A stretch of 64,000 bases of DNA from Serratia proteamaculans (lineage in GTDB: Bacteria; Pseudomonadota; Gammaproteobacteria; Enterobacterales; Enterobacteriaceae), in the NCBI RefSeq assembly GCF_008830365.1, contig NZ_WBKI01000001.1, forward strand, positions 496,001 to 560,000, read 5' to 3'. This document shows positions 55,635-64,000 of this stretch, one piece after another. The notes under the pieces were generated by a model, which was not told the DNA's origin, did no database searches, and saw only the letters and a program-made list of their open reading frames with translations. The translations under genes were made by a program, and so were the position numbers. Every line of letters starts with the position of its first letter. Position 1 is the stretch's first letter.

Positions 55635-57140
55635 ATGGTTTGTAATAACGCTATGACAAATAACGACACACCTGCTCCGATCGCCCATCGTCCCTTAATC
55701 CTGATTGCCTGCATGCTGGCGATGTTTATGTCCGCCATCGAGGCGACCATTGTCGCCACTGCGATGCCAACCATCATTGGCGATCTCGGCGGCTTTTCCC
55801 TGCTCGGTTGGGTGTTCGCGGTTTATCTGTTGGCGCAGGCCATCACCATTCCAATCTATGGCCGGTTGGCGGATCTGCTGGGCCGCAAACGGGTATTTTT
55901 CTTTGGCGCGTCGCTGTTTTTGTTGGGATCGATACTGTGCGGTTTCTCCCCCAATATGTACTGGCTGATTGGTTTTCGGTTGTTGCAGGGGCTGGGTGCC
56001 GGGGCGATTATGCCGACAGCCACCACCATTATTGGTGATATCTATAGCCCTACCGAGCGTCCAAAGGTAATGGGCTATATTTCCAGCGTCTGGGGCGTGT
56101 CGGCGATTATCGGGCCATTGCTGGGGGCGTTTATCGTCCAGCATTTGCCCTGGGCGCTGGTGTTCTGGGTCAATTTGCCGATCGGTCTGCTGGCGATGTT
56201 TTTCCTCGCGCGTTATCTTCCCTCCAGCCGACAGGTGCGTAAACACGCGCTGGATCTGGCGGGTACCGCCTGGCTGACGTTGTTTGTTACCGCGCTGCTG
56301 TTGTCGCTGCTGCAGGCAGAAAATCTCGGTTGGTGGGTAGTGCCGCTATTGGGGTTGGCGGCGGTCTCGCTGATGTTGCTGGTCCGCCAGGAACGTCGCG
56401 CTCCTGAGCCGCTGTTCCCGCTGGCGCTGTGGCAAAGTCGGGTGATTGTGGCCGGCAATATTGGTGGGCTGGTGATTGGTGCGGCGATGATGGGCATCAG
56501 TGCCTTCCTGCCGACCTTTATTCAGGGCGTGATGGGCGGAACGCCGCTGGAGGCCGGTACCACACTGGCGCTGATGTCGATTGGTTGGCCGTTGGCCAGC
56601 ACCTTCAGCGGTCGGTTGATGCTGATGACCTCTTACCGCACCACGGCGCTGTTGGGGGCATTGCTACTGTTGGCCGGTGGCCTGATTCTGTTACTGCTGC
56701 AGCCGACCGGCGGTTTATTGTGGGGGCGGGTAGCCGCCTTTATGGTCGGTGCGGGCATGGGGTTGTGCAACACCACGTTTCTGGTTTCGGTGCAGAATGC
56801 CGCTCACCACAGCATCCGCGGCATTGCCACCGCCTGTACGGTATTTACCCGCATGATGGGTTCGGCCATCGGTACCGCCATTTTGGGTGCGACGTTGAAC
56901 ATCAATCTGCAAATTCGCTTGCCGCAAACGGCCGATCCGGTACAGCAACTGATGGAACCGGCAGCGCGTAGCGCAATGGCATCAGAAATCCTGACCGAGA
57001 TGACGCAGCAGGTTGCCGCTTCTTTGCATTGGGTGTTTTTGGTTTCTGCGTTGTTGTCATTGCTGGCGTTGGCGGCAGCGATGCTGATCCCCGCGCGGCA
57101 TCGGCCACAGGGTGAGGGTGAAGAGGCGGAGCAGGCGTAA
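55635..57140 (+). CDS. DHA2-family (EmrB/QacA type) multidrug MFS exporter
   Basis: 501 residues; a start at 55653 (MTNNDT) is an alternative. About 14 membrane helices. DHA2 signatures: the first-helix SAIEATIVATAMPTIIGDLGG, PIYGRLADLLGRKRVFFFG (motif A), GLGAGAIMPTATTIIGDIYSPTERPK and VWGVSAIIGPLLGAFIV (motif C). Probably a proton-driven drug or metabolite exporter; no membrane-fusion partner gene is adjacent. Confidence 0.88.
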   Translation: MVCNNAMTNNDTPAPIAHRPLILIACMLAMFMSAIEATIVATAMPTIIGDLGGFSLLGWVFAVYLLAQAITIPIYGRLADLLGRKRVFFFGASLFLLGSILCGFSPNMYWLIGFRLLQGLGAGAIMPTATTIIGDIYSPTERPKVMGYISSVWGVSAIIGPLLGAFIVQHLPWALVFWVNLPIGLLAMFFLARYLPSSRQVRKHALDLAGTAWLTLFVTALLLSLLQAENLGWWVVPLLGLAAVSLMLLVRQERRAPEPLFPLALWQSRVIVAGNIGGLVIGAAMMGISAFLPTFIQGVMGGTPLEAGTTLALMSIGWPLASTFSGRLMLMTSYRTTALLGALLLLAGGLILLLLQPTGGLLWGRVAAFMVGAGMGLCNTTFLVSVQNAAHHSIRGIATACTVFTRMMGSAIGTAILGATLNINLQIRLPQTADPVQQLMEPAARSAMASEILTEMTQQVAASLHWVFLVSALLSLLALAAAMLIPARHRPQGEGEEAEQA

Positions 57141-57149
57141 AAAAGGAAA

Positions 57150-57166
57150 GGGCGCACAGAGCGCCC
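57150..57166. terminator. Terminator between the DHA2 gene and ynfD
   Basis: GGGCGC-ACAGA-GCGCCC between convergent genes; it may serve both. Confidence 0.6.
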
Positions 57167-57176
57167 TGAACAACAA

Positions 57177-57476
57177 TTATTGCGAGGTTTTCGTATCCTG
57201 GCTGGTGCCGGTCTGAGCCGCGTCACCGTTGTCATCGCCGTTGGCAAGGCGAGTATAAACAATCTTCTGCGTGTCGTTTTCGCAGTGGCCAACCACCAGC
57301 CCACCGGCCTGTTGGGCCTGATCGTTAGGCACGATATCCAGCTTGAAGCCAGATTCCGGCACGCCGTTTTTGACAATTTTTTGCGAAATGTCTGCCTGTA
57401 CGCTTTCGCACGAGGCCAGGGCGGCCAGCGGCGCAGCGGCCATCAGCAGTGCACCCAAGATAAGCGCTTTTTTCAT
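57177..57476 (-). CDS. ynfD: YnfD-like periplasmic protein (DUF1161)
   Basis: 99 residues from MKKALILGALLMAAAPLAALA, a signal peptide; AAGGA 7 nt upstream. The mature part starts SCESVQADISQKIVKNGVPESGFKL and has a second Cys in VVGHCENDTQKIVYTR, as in E. coli YnfD. Function unknown. The C terminus is Asp/Thr/Gln-rich. Confidence 0.85.
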   Translation of the reverse strand: MKKALILGALLMAAAPLAALASCESVQADISQKIVKNGVPESGFKLDIVPNDQAQQAGGLVVGHCENDTQKIVYTRLANGDDNGDAAQTGTSQDTKTSQ

Positions 57477-57565
57477 CAATTCGTCCTTATTTGAAAATGA
57501 GCATCCTTTGTCAGGATAGCAGCAACGGCGGCGCAGGGTAACGGCCACCGCGGGCTGCGACAAGA

Positions 57566-57934
57566 TTAAGGATTAATCTGACGACCGGTCTGGCGATCCA
57601 GACATTTGCGGGTGTTTGGCTCCCAGTAAGCGTTAACGTTCAGGCTGTCGTCGCAACGTTCTTCGCTGTCAATGGCCTTGTCTACCTTGTCGAACTCTTT
57701 CTCTACGCGGGTATTAACCTTATTACGCAGGGATTTGGTATCGTTGAACTGCTGTTTGCTCTGGCGGGCCGCTTCGGTACTCATGGCGCCGCTGTTGCTG
57801 CCATCGACGGTCACGCAGGTGCTGCCCTGTGTGCAACTGGCAGCCAGTGCCGGAGCTTGCCAGGCCCCCATCAGCATCAGCATGGCGACCGGCAGCATCC
57901 CGCGCAGCAGTCGTTGAGTCGAAAGTGTTTTCAT
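57566..57934 (-). CDS. ynfB: YnfB-like periplasmic protein (DUF1283)
   Basis: 122 residues from [15 protein letters not shown] upstream. A signal peptide (about 1-31, ending ALAA) is followed by [21 protein letters not shown] and the conserved end [20 protein letters not shown]. Function unknown. Divergent from ynfA, as in E. coli. Confidence 0.87.
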   Translation of the reverse strand: MKTLSTQRLLRGMLPVAMLMLMGAWQAPALAASCTQGSTCVTVDGSNSGAMSTEAARQSKQQFNDTKSLRNKVNTRVEKEFDKVDKAIDSEERCDDSLNVNAYWEPNTRKCLDRQTGRQINP

Positions 57935-58081
57935 CGTTTCATCCTTATGAGTTAGTGTTGCCTGATAACGGCAACACTGGCTTTGACTTGCCCGCAGGCG
58001 TGTTGATAAATATACCATCACGGCCTTGGACTGCACCAGTCAAGCACTGCCTCGTTTAGTTTACAGAGAGAAAGTTTCCCC

Positions 58082-58408
58082 ATGTTAAAGACCACCCTGC
58101 TATTTTTCGCCACCGCACTGGCCGAAATCATCGGCTGTTTCTTACCCTACCTGTGGCTGAAGAAAAGTGCCAGCACCTGGCTATTACTGCCTGCGGCGTT
58201 CAGCCTGATGCTGTTTGTCTGGCTGTTAACACTGCATCCGGCGGCCAGCGGGCGAGTTTATGCGGCCTATGGCGGGGTCTATGTGGCGACGGCGTTATTG
58301 TGGCTGCGAGTAGTGGACGGGGTTAAGTTATCGGCACTGGACTGGCTGGGGGCGGGTGTGGCGTTAACCGGCATGCTGATTATCGTTTCCGGCTGGCGCG
58401 CGGCCTGA
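58082..58408 (+). CDS. ynfA: YnfA, small inner-membrane transporter-like protein (UPF0060)
   Basis: 108 residues, four membrane helices. It follows the family closely: [43 protein letters not shown] and [16 protein letters not shown]. Related in fold to small multidrug resistance proteins; efflux activity has been proposed for homologues. Confidence 0.93.
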   Translation: MLKTTLLFFATALAEIIGCFLPYLWLKKSASTWLLLPAAFSLMLFVWLLTLHPAASGRVYAAYGGVYVATALLWLRVVDGVKLSALDWLGAGVALTGMLIIVSGWRAA

Positions 58409-58443
58409 AAAACGACGGCAGGGGCAACCCCTGCCGTACAGGA

Positions 58444-59193
58444 TCAAGACTCGCGGTGGATGTTCAGCCCGGCAAAGGACTGGCTGACCGGCATGATTTC
58501 CAGCGAGTTAATGTTGACGTGGCCTGGCAGGGCCGCGACCCAGAACACTGATTCGGCGATATCTTCTGGCGTCAGTGCGTTAGCGCCGTCGTAGACCTTA
58601 TCCACCTTGCCGTCGTCGCCCTTGAAGCGCACGTTAGAAAACTCAGTGCCGCCCACCAGACCTGGCTCAATGTCGGTAACCCGGATGCGAGTGCCGTGCA
58701 GATCGGCACGCAGGCCCAGGCTGAACTGCTTGACGAAGGCCTTGGTCGCGCCATAGACGTTACCGCCGGCATACGGCCAGTTAGCCGCGACCGAACCGAT
58801 GTTGATCACATGGCCAATGTTGCGTTCGACCATGTCCGGCAGCAGGGCGCGGGTCATGTTCACCAGGCCTTTGGCGTTGGTGTCGATCATGGTTTCCCAG
58901 TCTTCGGCGTTGGCTTTGTGGGCAGGTTCCATGCCCAGTGCCAGCCCGGCGTTGTTCACCAGTACGTCAATGTGGCGCAGTGCCGCCGGCAGTTCATCAA
59001 TCACCTGTTGAATGGCCGCGCGATTACGCACGTCGAGACGGACAATATGCAGTGCCTCGCCCAATTCGTCTTTCAATTCTTCCAGGCGTTCCATACGACG
59101 GCCGGAGGCAATCACCTGATGACCTTCGCGGATAAAGCGTCGTGTAATGGCCTCACCAAAACCGGATGTGGCGCCCGTAACAAAAATGATCAT
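58444..59193 (-). CDS. ydfG: YdfG, NADP-dependent 3-hydroxy acid/L-allo-threonine dehydrogenase (SDR)
   Basis: 249 residues from MIIFVTGATSGFGEAI; GAGGA lies 8 nt upstream. Short-chain dehydrogenase: NADP site TGATSGFGE, NNAGLALG, Ser in INIGSVAANW, and catalytic YGATK. It acts on serine, L-allo-threonine and 3-hydroxypropionate-like acids; in E. coli it removes malonic semialdehyde. A perfect interrupted palindrome lies 30 bases before the start. Confidence 0.95.
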   Translation of the reverse strand: MIIFVTGATSGFGEAITRRFIREGHQVIASGRRMERLEELKDELGEALHIVRLDVRNRAAIQQVIDELPAALRHIDVLVNNAGLALGMEPAHKANAEDWETMIDTNAKGLVNMTRALLPDMVERNIGHVINIGSVAANWPYAGGNVYGATKAFVKQFSLGLRADLHGTRIRVTDIEPGLVGGTEFSNVRFKGDDGKVDKVYDGANALTPEDIAESVFWVAALPGHVNINSLEIMPVSQSFAGLNIHRES

Positions 59194-59223
59194 GTTGCTG
59201 TTCCTCAACTGTTTTTAACCTGA

Positions 59224-59242
59224 ATGCTAATAGCATTAGCAT
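59224..59242. promoter_or_regulatory. Palindromic operator candidate upstream of ydfG
   Basis: ATGCTAAT-AGC-ATTAGCAT, a perfect 8-bp inverted repeat, 31-49 bases before the ydfG ATG and probably over its promoter. The cognate regulator is not evident. Confidence 0.5.
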
Positions 59243-59284
59243 AAACCTACTTCAAGTGGCAGTGGTTATCGGCATCCACGTTGA

Positions 59285-59319
59285 AAAACCGCCATCGCTG
59301 CTGCCAGACGGGCGGTTTT
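59285..59319. terminator. Terminator hairpin in the ydfG-GNAT spacer
   Basis: AAAACCGCC pairs with GGCGGTTTT across a 17-nt loop; A and T flanks make it usable on either strand, most likely for the leftward GNAT gene. Confidence 0.65.
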
Positions 59320-59378
59320 CGGTCAATTATTTAGGGGGGAAGCCAAGGCGGGCCAGACAGGCAGGCCCGCGAGAATGT

Positions 59379-59900
59379 TTATAGCTGCGGAGGGATGTGA
59401 TACACCACGCAGTCGTATTTGGTGTTTTCGCGGCGGCCGGCTACTTTGCCGCCCAGAGATTCGGCGATACGTCGGCTTGGGGTGTTCTGTTCGGCTACCG
59501 GGTAGATAAAGTGCCGCGGATGGTAGCGTTCACTGGCCCACACCGCCATGGCGTGAACAATTTCACGGCCATAGCCTTTGCCGTGCAGGTTTTCTTTTAC
59601 CCAGATGCCCAGTTCCGGCGTGGTGTTATACAAATCGTGCACGCCGCCCATGCCGACAAACTGTTTGGTATCGCGCAGCCGGGCGATGTAAATCATTTCC
59701 TCGCCTTCGCGGATCAGCGGCAGCCAGGTTTGCCAAACGTTAGCAAACGCCTCCGGCGACTCCTCGGGCTCAAAGTTCATATAGCGCGTCAAAGTAGGGG
59801 TGATCGCCTGGTAGACATCGTCGGCGTCTGCTGCGGTAAATGGGGCAATCAACAACCGGTCGGTGTTAACGCGGCACTGAGAAAGGTCACTGTGAATCAT
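59379..59900 (-). CDS. GNAT-family N-acetyltransferase (RimJ/RimL-like)
   Basis: 173 residues from MIHSDLSQCRVNTDRLLIAPF; GAGG upstream. GNAT fold of the Acetyltransf_3 group, with GIWVKENLHGKGYGREIVHAM as the acetyl-CoA loop and SRRIAESLGGK in the last helix. The substrate (protein N terminus or small molecule) cannot be told. Confidence 0.85.
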   Translation of the reverse strand: MIHSDLSQCRVNTDRLLIAPFTAADADDVYQAITPTLTRYMNFEPEESPEAFANVWQTWLPLIREGEEMIYIARLRDTKQFVGMGGVHDLYNTTPELGIWVKENLHGKGYGREIVHAMAVWASERYHPRHFIYPVAEQNTPSRRIAESLGGKVAGRRENTKYDCVVYHIPPQL

Positions 59901-59997
59901 TATTATTACCTCGCTTTTCAGGCCAAAACGGCAAAAAACCCGCACCGGTGAAACGGGGCGGATCATCGATATTACGTTGATTGGCGGCAGATGCGAC

Positions 59998-61440
59998 TTA
60001 TTTCTGCAATCGTTGCGGTGATTGCGCTGTCGGGATGGTGGCGGGTTTCCTTTGGCGTACCTCGCTGCCGGCGTTGGCGTCCAGAGTAAAGCAGTCGATC
60101 ACCGCCAGCAGGGCAATCACGCCGATGACCACAAACGCCCACTGGAAATCGACCAAGGGGATGCGTTCGCCCGATTGCGGCATCAGCATCTCCGCCAACC
60201 GCAGCGCCAGCGCACCAATGGCGATCCCCAGCCCGCTGCCCATTTGTTGCGACACATTGAACAGGGTATTGGCACCGTTCATCTGCGGCTGCGGCACCTC
60301 GGAAAAGGCCAGCGTATTGAGCGCCGTGAACTGCATGGAGCGCGTCAGCCCGCTGACGAACAGCAGCGCCAGAATTAGCCAGATCGGGGTCTGTGGCGTC
60401 AAGAGTGCACAGGCGAAAATGGTAATGGCGTTCAACAAGCCGTTCACAACCAGCGTGGTTCGAAAGCGAAAACGGTAAAGCACCGCCGAGGTAAACGGCT
60501 TCATCACCAGATTCCCGGCGAATACCGCCAGCACCAGCAGCCCGGCGTCAAAAGCGTTCAAACCAAACCCGATCTGGAACAGCAGCGGCAGCAGGAAGGG
60601 CACGGCACCAATGGCGATACGAAACAGCGTGCCACCCCAAATAGTGACAGCGTAACTTTTTATCCGCATCGCCCACAGGTTGATCAGCGGGTGTGCGGTA
60701 CGTTTGGCATGCCGAACCGCTAGCGTGCCTAACGCCAGGCTGCCGGCAATGCACAGCGCCGGCACCAGCCAGGACAGCTGCGGATGATTGATTAAGTCCA
60801 GGCCGAACATCAGACCGAAGCAGGCGATGCCGGTCAGCACGAAGCCGAGGGCGTCAAAGGGCACGCCTTTCTGCGGTGCTTCCTGTGGGATCAGCCGCCA
60901 GGCCAGCCACAGTGCGGCGATACCCAAAGGCACATTGAGAATAAAAATCCAGTGCCACGAGGCATAGGTAGTAATAAAACCGCCGACCGGTGGGCCGAGG
61001 ATCGGTGCCACCAGCCCCGGCCAGGTAATGGTGGCGATGGCTTTGATCAGATCCGGCTTGGCGGTGTTGCGCAGTACCACCAGGCGGCCGACCGGCACCA
61101 TCAGTGCGCCACCGAAGCCTTGCAAAATACGGGCGGCGGTGAAGGTGGGCAGGTTAACGCTGGCGGCGCACAGCACCGATGCCAGGGTAAAAATCAGTAC
61201 CGCCGCGGCGAAGATATTACGGGCGCCGAAGCGATTGGCGATCCAGCCGCTGGCGGGAATAAACACTGTCAGCGTCAGAATGTAGGCCGAGATGCCAATG
61301 TTCATGTCCACCGGCCGCACGCCGAAGGCCGCCGCCATCTGCGGCATGGCGGTAACAATCACCGTACCGTCGAGGTTTTCCATAAAGAAGGCGCCCGCCA
61401 CCAGCAGCGGTAGCGCGCTTGCACGTGAAAGCAAGCTCAT
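59998..61440 (-). CDS. DHA2-family MFS exporter (HsrA/YieO-like)
   Basis: 480 residues from MSLLSRASALPLLVAG; the Shine-Dalgarno is weak, and a TTG at 61500 would add an unlikely 20 residues. About 13-14 membrane helices, with FFMENLDGTVIVTAMPQMAAAF in helix 1, SGWIANRFGARNIFAAAV (motif A) and PGLVAPILGPPVGGFITTY (motif C). It resembles HsrA/YieO-type exporters. Drug or metabolite efflux is presumed; it stands as a single gene. Confidence 0.86.
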   Translation of the reverse strand: MSLLSRASALPLLVAGAFFMENLDGTVIVTAMPQMAAAFGVRPVDMNIGISAYILTLTVFIPASGWIANRFGARNIFAAAVLIFTLASVLCAASVNLPTFTAARILQGFGGALMVPVGRLVVLRNTAKPDLIKAIATITWPGLVAPILGPPVGGFITTYASWHWIFILNVPLGIAALWLAWRLIPQEAPQKGVPFDALGFVLTGIACFGLMFGLDLINHPQLSWLVPALCIAGSLALGTLAVRHAKRTAHPLINLWAMRIKSYAVTIWGGTLFRIAIGAVPFLLPLLFQIGFGLNAFDAGLLVLAVFAGNLVMKPFTSAVLYRFRFRTTLVVNGLLNAITIFACALLTPQTPIWLILALLFVSGLTRSMQFTALNTLAFSEVPQPQMNGANTLFNVSQQMGSGLGIAIGALALRLAEMLMPQSGERIPLVDFQWAFVVIGVIALLAVIDCFTLDANAGSEVRQRKPATIPTAQSPQRLQK

Positions 61441-61576
61441 GACAGAGCGCACCGGGCGGAGCACAAACAGAATGCAGGCATGACAGAAACCCCGTTTCAA
61501 AAATGTTAACGCTGGCAGAGTTTTGGAGCATAGCGCATCACACAGAGGTTAAAAAGAGGTTATGGGAGTGATTATT

Positions 61577-61601
61577 AGCGGGCGCACTGATGGCGCCCGC
61601 T
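61577..61601 (-). terminator. Terminator of the ABC sugar-uptake operon
   Basis: AGCGGGCGC and GCGCCCGCT form a perfect 9-bp stem with a 7-nt loop just after the ATPase gene. Confidence 0.7.
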
Positions 61602-61617
61602 GGGGTGTTTACCGGCT

Positions 61618-62697
61618 TCAATTCTCACTCAGTCGTTGCCCCGTTGCGGCATCGAACAGGTGGATGGCCTCCGCGTTGGGCGCCAGCCACAGCGGCTGAC
61701 CGCTCTCGGCATTAACCCGTCCGCTGAGTTGCACATGCAGGGGGTAACCGCCCCAGGTCAGGTGCAGCAGGCTGACATCGCCGGTGATCTCCATCAGACG
61801 TAAAGTGGCGGCCGGTTGTTCGCTGACGTCGACCAAATGGAAATCGTGCGGCCGCAGCCCGAGGATCACCGGGTTGCCGGGCGTCGCAAATCGCCATTTG
61901 GCTGGCAGAGGTAACCACAGTTCACCGCAGGTCACGCCGGGCCGATCGTCGCGCGGGGTGACGATACCCTCCAACAGATTCATTGGCGGTGAGCCGATAA
62001 AACGCGCCACAAAGGTGTTGGCGGGCGCATCGTAGATCTCCAGCGGCTTGCCCTGTTGCACGATATTGCCGTCTTTCATCACCACGATTTGGTCGGCCAG
62101 CGTCATCGCTTCAATCTGGTCGTGGGTGACGTACACCGTGGTGGTCTTGAACTGCTGATGCAGCGATTTGATCTCGGCGCGCAGCTCCATCCGCAATTGG
62201 GCGTCAAGGTTGGACAGCGGCTCATCGAATAAAAAGACTTTCGGGTTGCGCACCATAGCGCGGCCCATCGCCACCCGCTGGCGCTGGCCGCCGGACAGCT
62301 CTTTGGGATAGCGTTGTAAAAGATGGTCGATCGCCAGAATACGCGCGGCCTGCAGTACTTTGCTTTGCTGCTCGTTTTTGGCGACCTTCATCACCTGCAT
62401 ATGAAACGCCATGTTTTCCGCCACCGTCAGGTGCGGGTAGAGCGCGTAGCTCTGGAACACCATGGCAATATCGCGATCGGCCGGATCCAGATCGTTGATC
62501 TTTTGTTTATCCAGCAGGATCGCGCCTTCGGTCAGCGTATCCAGCCCGGCCAGCAGGCGTAACAGCGTGGACTTGCCGCAGCCGGACGGGCCGACCAGCA
62601 CGGTAAAACTGCCGTCGGGGATAGTTAAATCCAGCGGGTTCAGCACCCGCAGTTTGCCGTAGTATTTGGCCACTTTTACCAGTTCGACACTAGCCAT
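61618..62697 (-). CDS. Carbohydrate ABC transporter ATP-binding protein (MalK/UgpC type)
   Basis: 359 residues. Walker A GPSGCGKST, Q-loop MVFQSYALYPHLTV, signature LSGGQRQRVAMGRAM, Walker B VFLFDEPLSNLDAQ and the switch YVTHDQIEAMT are all present, with a C-terminal TOBE/MalK-like domain from about 240. It energises a CUT1-type importer together with the permease encoded upstream. The start overlaps the stop of the PfkB gene (TGATG). Confidence 0.93.
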   Translation of the reverse strand: MASVELVKVAKYYGKLRVLNPLDLTIPDGSFTVLVGPSGCGKSTLLRLLAGLDTLTEGAILLDKQKINDLDPADRDIAMVFQSYALYPHLTVAENMAFHMQVMKVAKNEQQSKVLQAARILAIDHLLQRYPKELSGGQRQRVAMGRAMVRNPKVFLFDEPLSNLDAQLRMELRAEIKSLHQQFKTTTVYVTHDQIEAMTLADQIVVMKDGNIVQQGKPLEIYDAPANTFVARFIGSPPMNLLEGIVTPRDDRPGVTCGELWLPLPAKWRFATPGNPVILGLRPHDFHLVDVSEQPAATLRLMEITGDVSLLHLTWGGYPLHVQLSGRVNAESGQPLWLAPNAEAIHLFDAATGQRLSEN

Positions 62698-63650
62698 CAG
62701 ACCATTTCTCCGGCGCAGGTTTTCAGGGTATTCCAGTCCAGATATTGGCGTGGCGAACTGCTGATGGCGTGGCTGGCGGCACGAATGCCCCAGCGAAGCG
62801 CCACCGCGGCCGAATGGCCGTGCAGGCAGGCCGTCAGAAAACCGGCGTTAAAACTGTCGCCCGCACCTATGGTATCGACCACCTTGATCGGATGTGCTGC
62901 CGCCTGCAACTGCCGTTCACCACACCACATGCGTGCGCCGTCCGGGCCGCATTTCACTACGCAGGCCGCATCGGCCGGCTGTTGCCGGTTTAGAGTGCGG
63001 GCGGCGGTATACAGATCCTGATGGCCCGCCATACCGCAGGTTTCCACTTCATTCAGCAGCAGCAGGTCGCAGAATGGCAGCCAGTCGGCGATCTGCCCGC
63101 GTAGCGCATCGCTCCAGCCCTGTGGCGGCCAGCCGGTATCGACCGCAATGCGGTAGCCGCGTTGACGCAGGGTTTGCAGCAACGCCGGATATTCTGCCAA
63201 CAAGGTGGTGCACAGGAAGGTGCCGCACAGCAAAATGGTGTCGCCATTACCGGCGAACAGCGGGATCTGATGCAGTACGTCGTCCTGGCTCAGGCGGGTA
63301 ATATGGCCTTGGTTGCTGAAAAAGGTGCGCTCGTTGTCGGGATGGGTCACGCCGAAGGTTAGCGAGGTTTCGCAACTGTAGGTCGGCCAGTACAGCGAGC
63401 TCTCCGGGAACAACTGCGCCAGCCAGGGGCTGAAGTAGTCATTGCCCTGATTGGCCACCAGCCGATAAGGGGTTTCCAGCGCCGCCAGCGCCAGCGCGCA
63501 GTTGCCGGCCGAGCCGCCGGGGCGCAGTTCGCTGTGATCCAGCATCGCCTCAGTGCCTTTTTGCGGCCACTGTTGCAGGGTGCTCATGATCACGTCGACG
63601 TTGATATTGCCCACCACGTACAGCGTGGGTCTGGTGTTGGTACTCATCAT
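62697..63650 (-). CDS. PfkB/ribokinase-family carbohydrate kinase
   Basis: 317 residues, AGGGA 7 nt upstream. VVGNINVDVIM and RPGGSAGNCALALAAL near the N terminus and DTIGAGDSFNAGF near the C terminus are the PfkB signatures, including the catalytic Asp. It is located between permease and ATPase genes, so it probably phosphorylates the sugar or polyol brought in by this ABC system. Substrate unknown. Confidence 0.9.
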   Translation of the reverse strand: MMSTNTRPTLYVVGNINVDVIMSTLQQWPQKGTEAMLDHSELRPGGSAGNCALALAALETPYRLVANQGNDYFSPWLAQLFPESSLYWPTYSCETSLTFGVTHPDNERTFFSNQGHITRLSQDDVLHQIPLFAGNGDTILLCGTFLCTTLLAEYPALLQTLRQRGYRIAVDTGWPPQGWSDALRGQIADWLPFCDLLLLNEVETCGMAGHQDLYTAARTLNRQQPADAACVVKCGPDGARMWCGERQLQAAAHPIKVVDTIGAGDSFNAGFLTACLHGHSAAVALRWGIRAASHAISSSPRQYLDWNTLKTCAGEMV

Positions 63651-63669
63651 ATTAATTTCCCTGAATAAA

Positions 63670-64000
63670 TTAGCCCTTGCTGCCGCCGTTGGTTAAACCG
63701 CTAACCAGCGTTTTTTGCAGCCCGATGGCAATGAAAAGCGGCGGAATGGCAGCCAGGATGCCGACGGCGGCGATCAGCCCGTCATCGGTGGCGCGCCCGG
63801 CGGTGAAACCGGCGATGGTCACCGGCAGCGTCTGCGCCTGAATATTGCTGGTGAACAGCAGCGCGTAGAAAAATTCGTCCCAGGCCAGCAGCCAACCAAA
63901 CAGCGCCGAGGCCCCCAGCGCCGGCTTGGCCAACGGCAGCGTAATACGTAACAGTACCTGCCACTGACGTAACCCATCCAGCCGCGCCGCCTGTTCAATA
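63670..64000 (-). CDS. Carbohydrate ABC transporter permease (MalG type), 5' end outside window
   Basis: Reading leftward from the window edge, the frame is open through 110 codons to the stop at 63670-63672. The first visible residues IEQAARLDGLRQWQVLLRIT are the EAA loop that contacts the ATPase, followed by LPLAKPALGASALFGWLLAWDEFFYALLF and further membrane segments. This is the C-terminal part of a CUT1-type permease. The upstream genes (second permease, binding protein) should lie beyond the window. Confidence 0.88.
   Translation of the reverse strand, partial: IEQAARLDGLRQWQVLLRITLPLAKPALGASALFGWLLAWDEFFYALLFTSNIQAQTLPVTIAGFTAGRATDDGLIAAVGILAAIPPLFIAIGLQKTLVSGLTNGGSKG

Overview
The window looks like a chromosomal segment of an enterobacterium close to Serratia. 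Most genes are recognisable orthologues of Escherichia coli genes (rsx, nth, dtpA, add, malIXY, manA, fumC, tus, ynfL/ynfM, mlc, bioD2, clcB, ynfA/B/D, ydfG). Base composition is GC-rich, an ampR-ampC pair is present, and the gene order fits Serratia. The tus gene, a Ter site in its leader, and three exact plus two near matches to the MatP site consensus place the segment in the replication-terminus macrodomain. I see no tRNA, rRNA, CRISPR array or insertion sequence.

Layout. 1-3.9 kb: the 3' part of a prolyl-oligopeptidase-family peptidase, then an AT-rich gene for a phospholipase-D-like protein. 3.9-14.5 kb: dtpA, nth and the rsx (SoxR-reducing, Rnf-like) genes, read leftward. The rsx set is split: rsxABC and rsxDGE are separated by a divergent Rob/SoxS-type regulator. 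14-23 kb: L-arabinose genes (araBA leftward, araFGH and araC rightward, no araD). 23-26 kb: ydgJ, yfeH and add. 26.3-33.4 kb: an accessory block between add and malY. It holds an ascorbate-type PTS (IIA, IIB, IIC), a divergent phosphofructokinase-like protein, a class II aldolase, a P-loop kinase-like protein, a small unknown protein, a DeoR-type regulator, and a Nudix/DUF4406 pair.

33.5-42 kb: malY-malX/malI, ampR/ampC, then a second LysR gene divergent from a family VIII-like serine hydrolase. 42-49.5 kb: ydgA, manA, a small secreted protein, fumC, a WYL regulator with a VOC protein, and tus with Ter. 49.6-61.5 kb: ynfM/ynfL, mlc, bioD2, clcB, two DHA2-type drug exporters, ynfD, ynfB, ynfA, ydfG and a GNAT acetyltransferase. 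61.6-64 kb: an ABC sugar-uptake operon (ATPase, PfkB kinase, and a permease cut by the window edge).

Themes. Carbohydrate uptake dominates: arabinose ABC, the unknown PTS pathway, MalX, Mlc and the final ABC operon, with several good CRP-like sites. The best candidates for something undescribed are the PTS/PFK-like/aldolase operon, with a DeoR operator array and an inverted-repeat/CRP region, and the Rob-like regulator embedded in the rsx genes, which could link the SoxR-reducing complex directly to a SoxS/Rob-type activator. All calls come from reading the sequence and remembered families; no database search was run.
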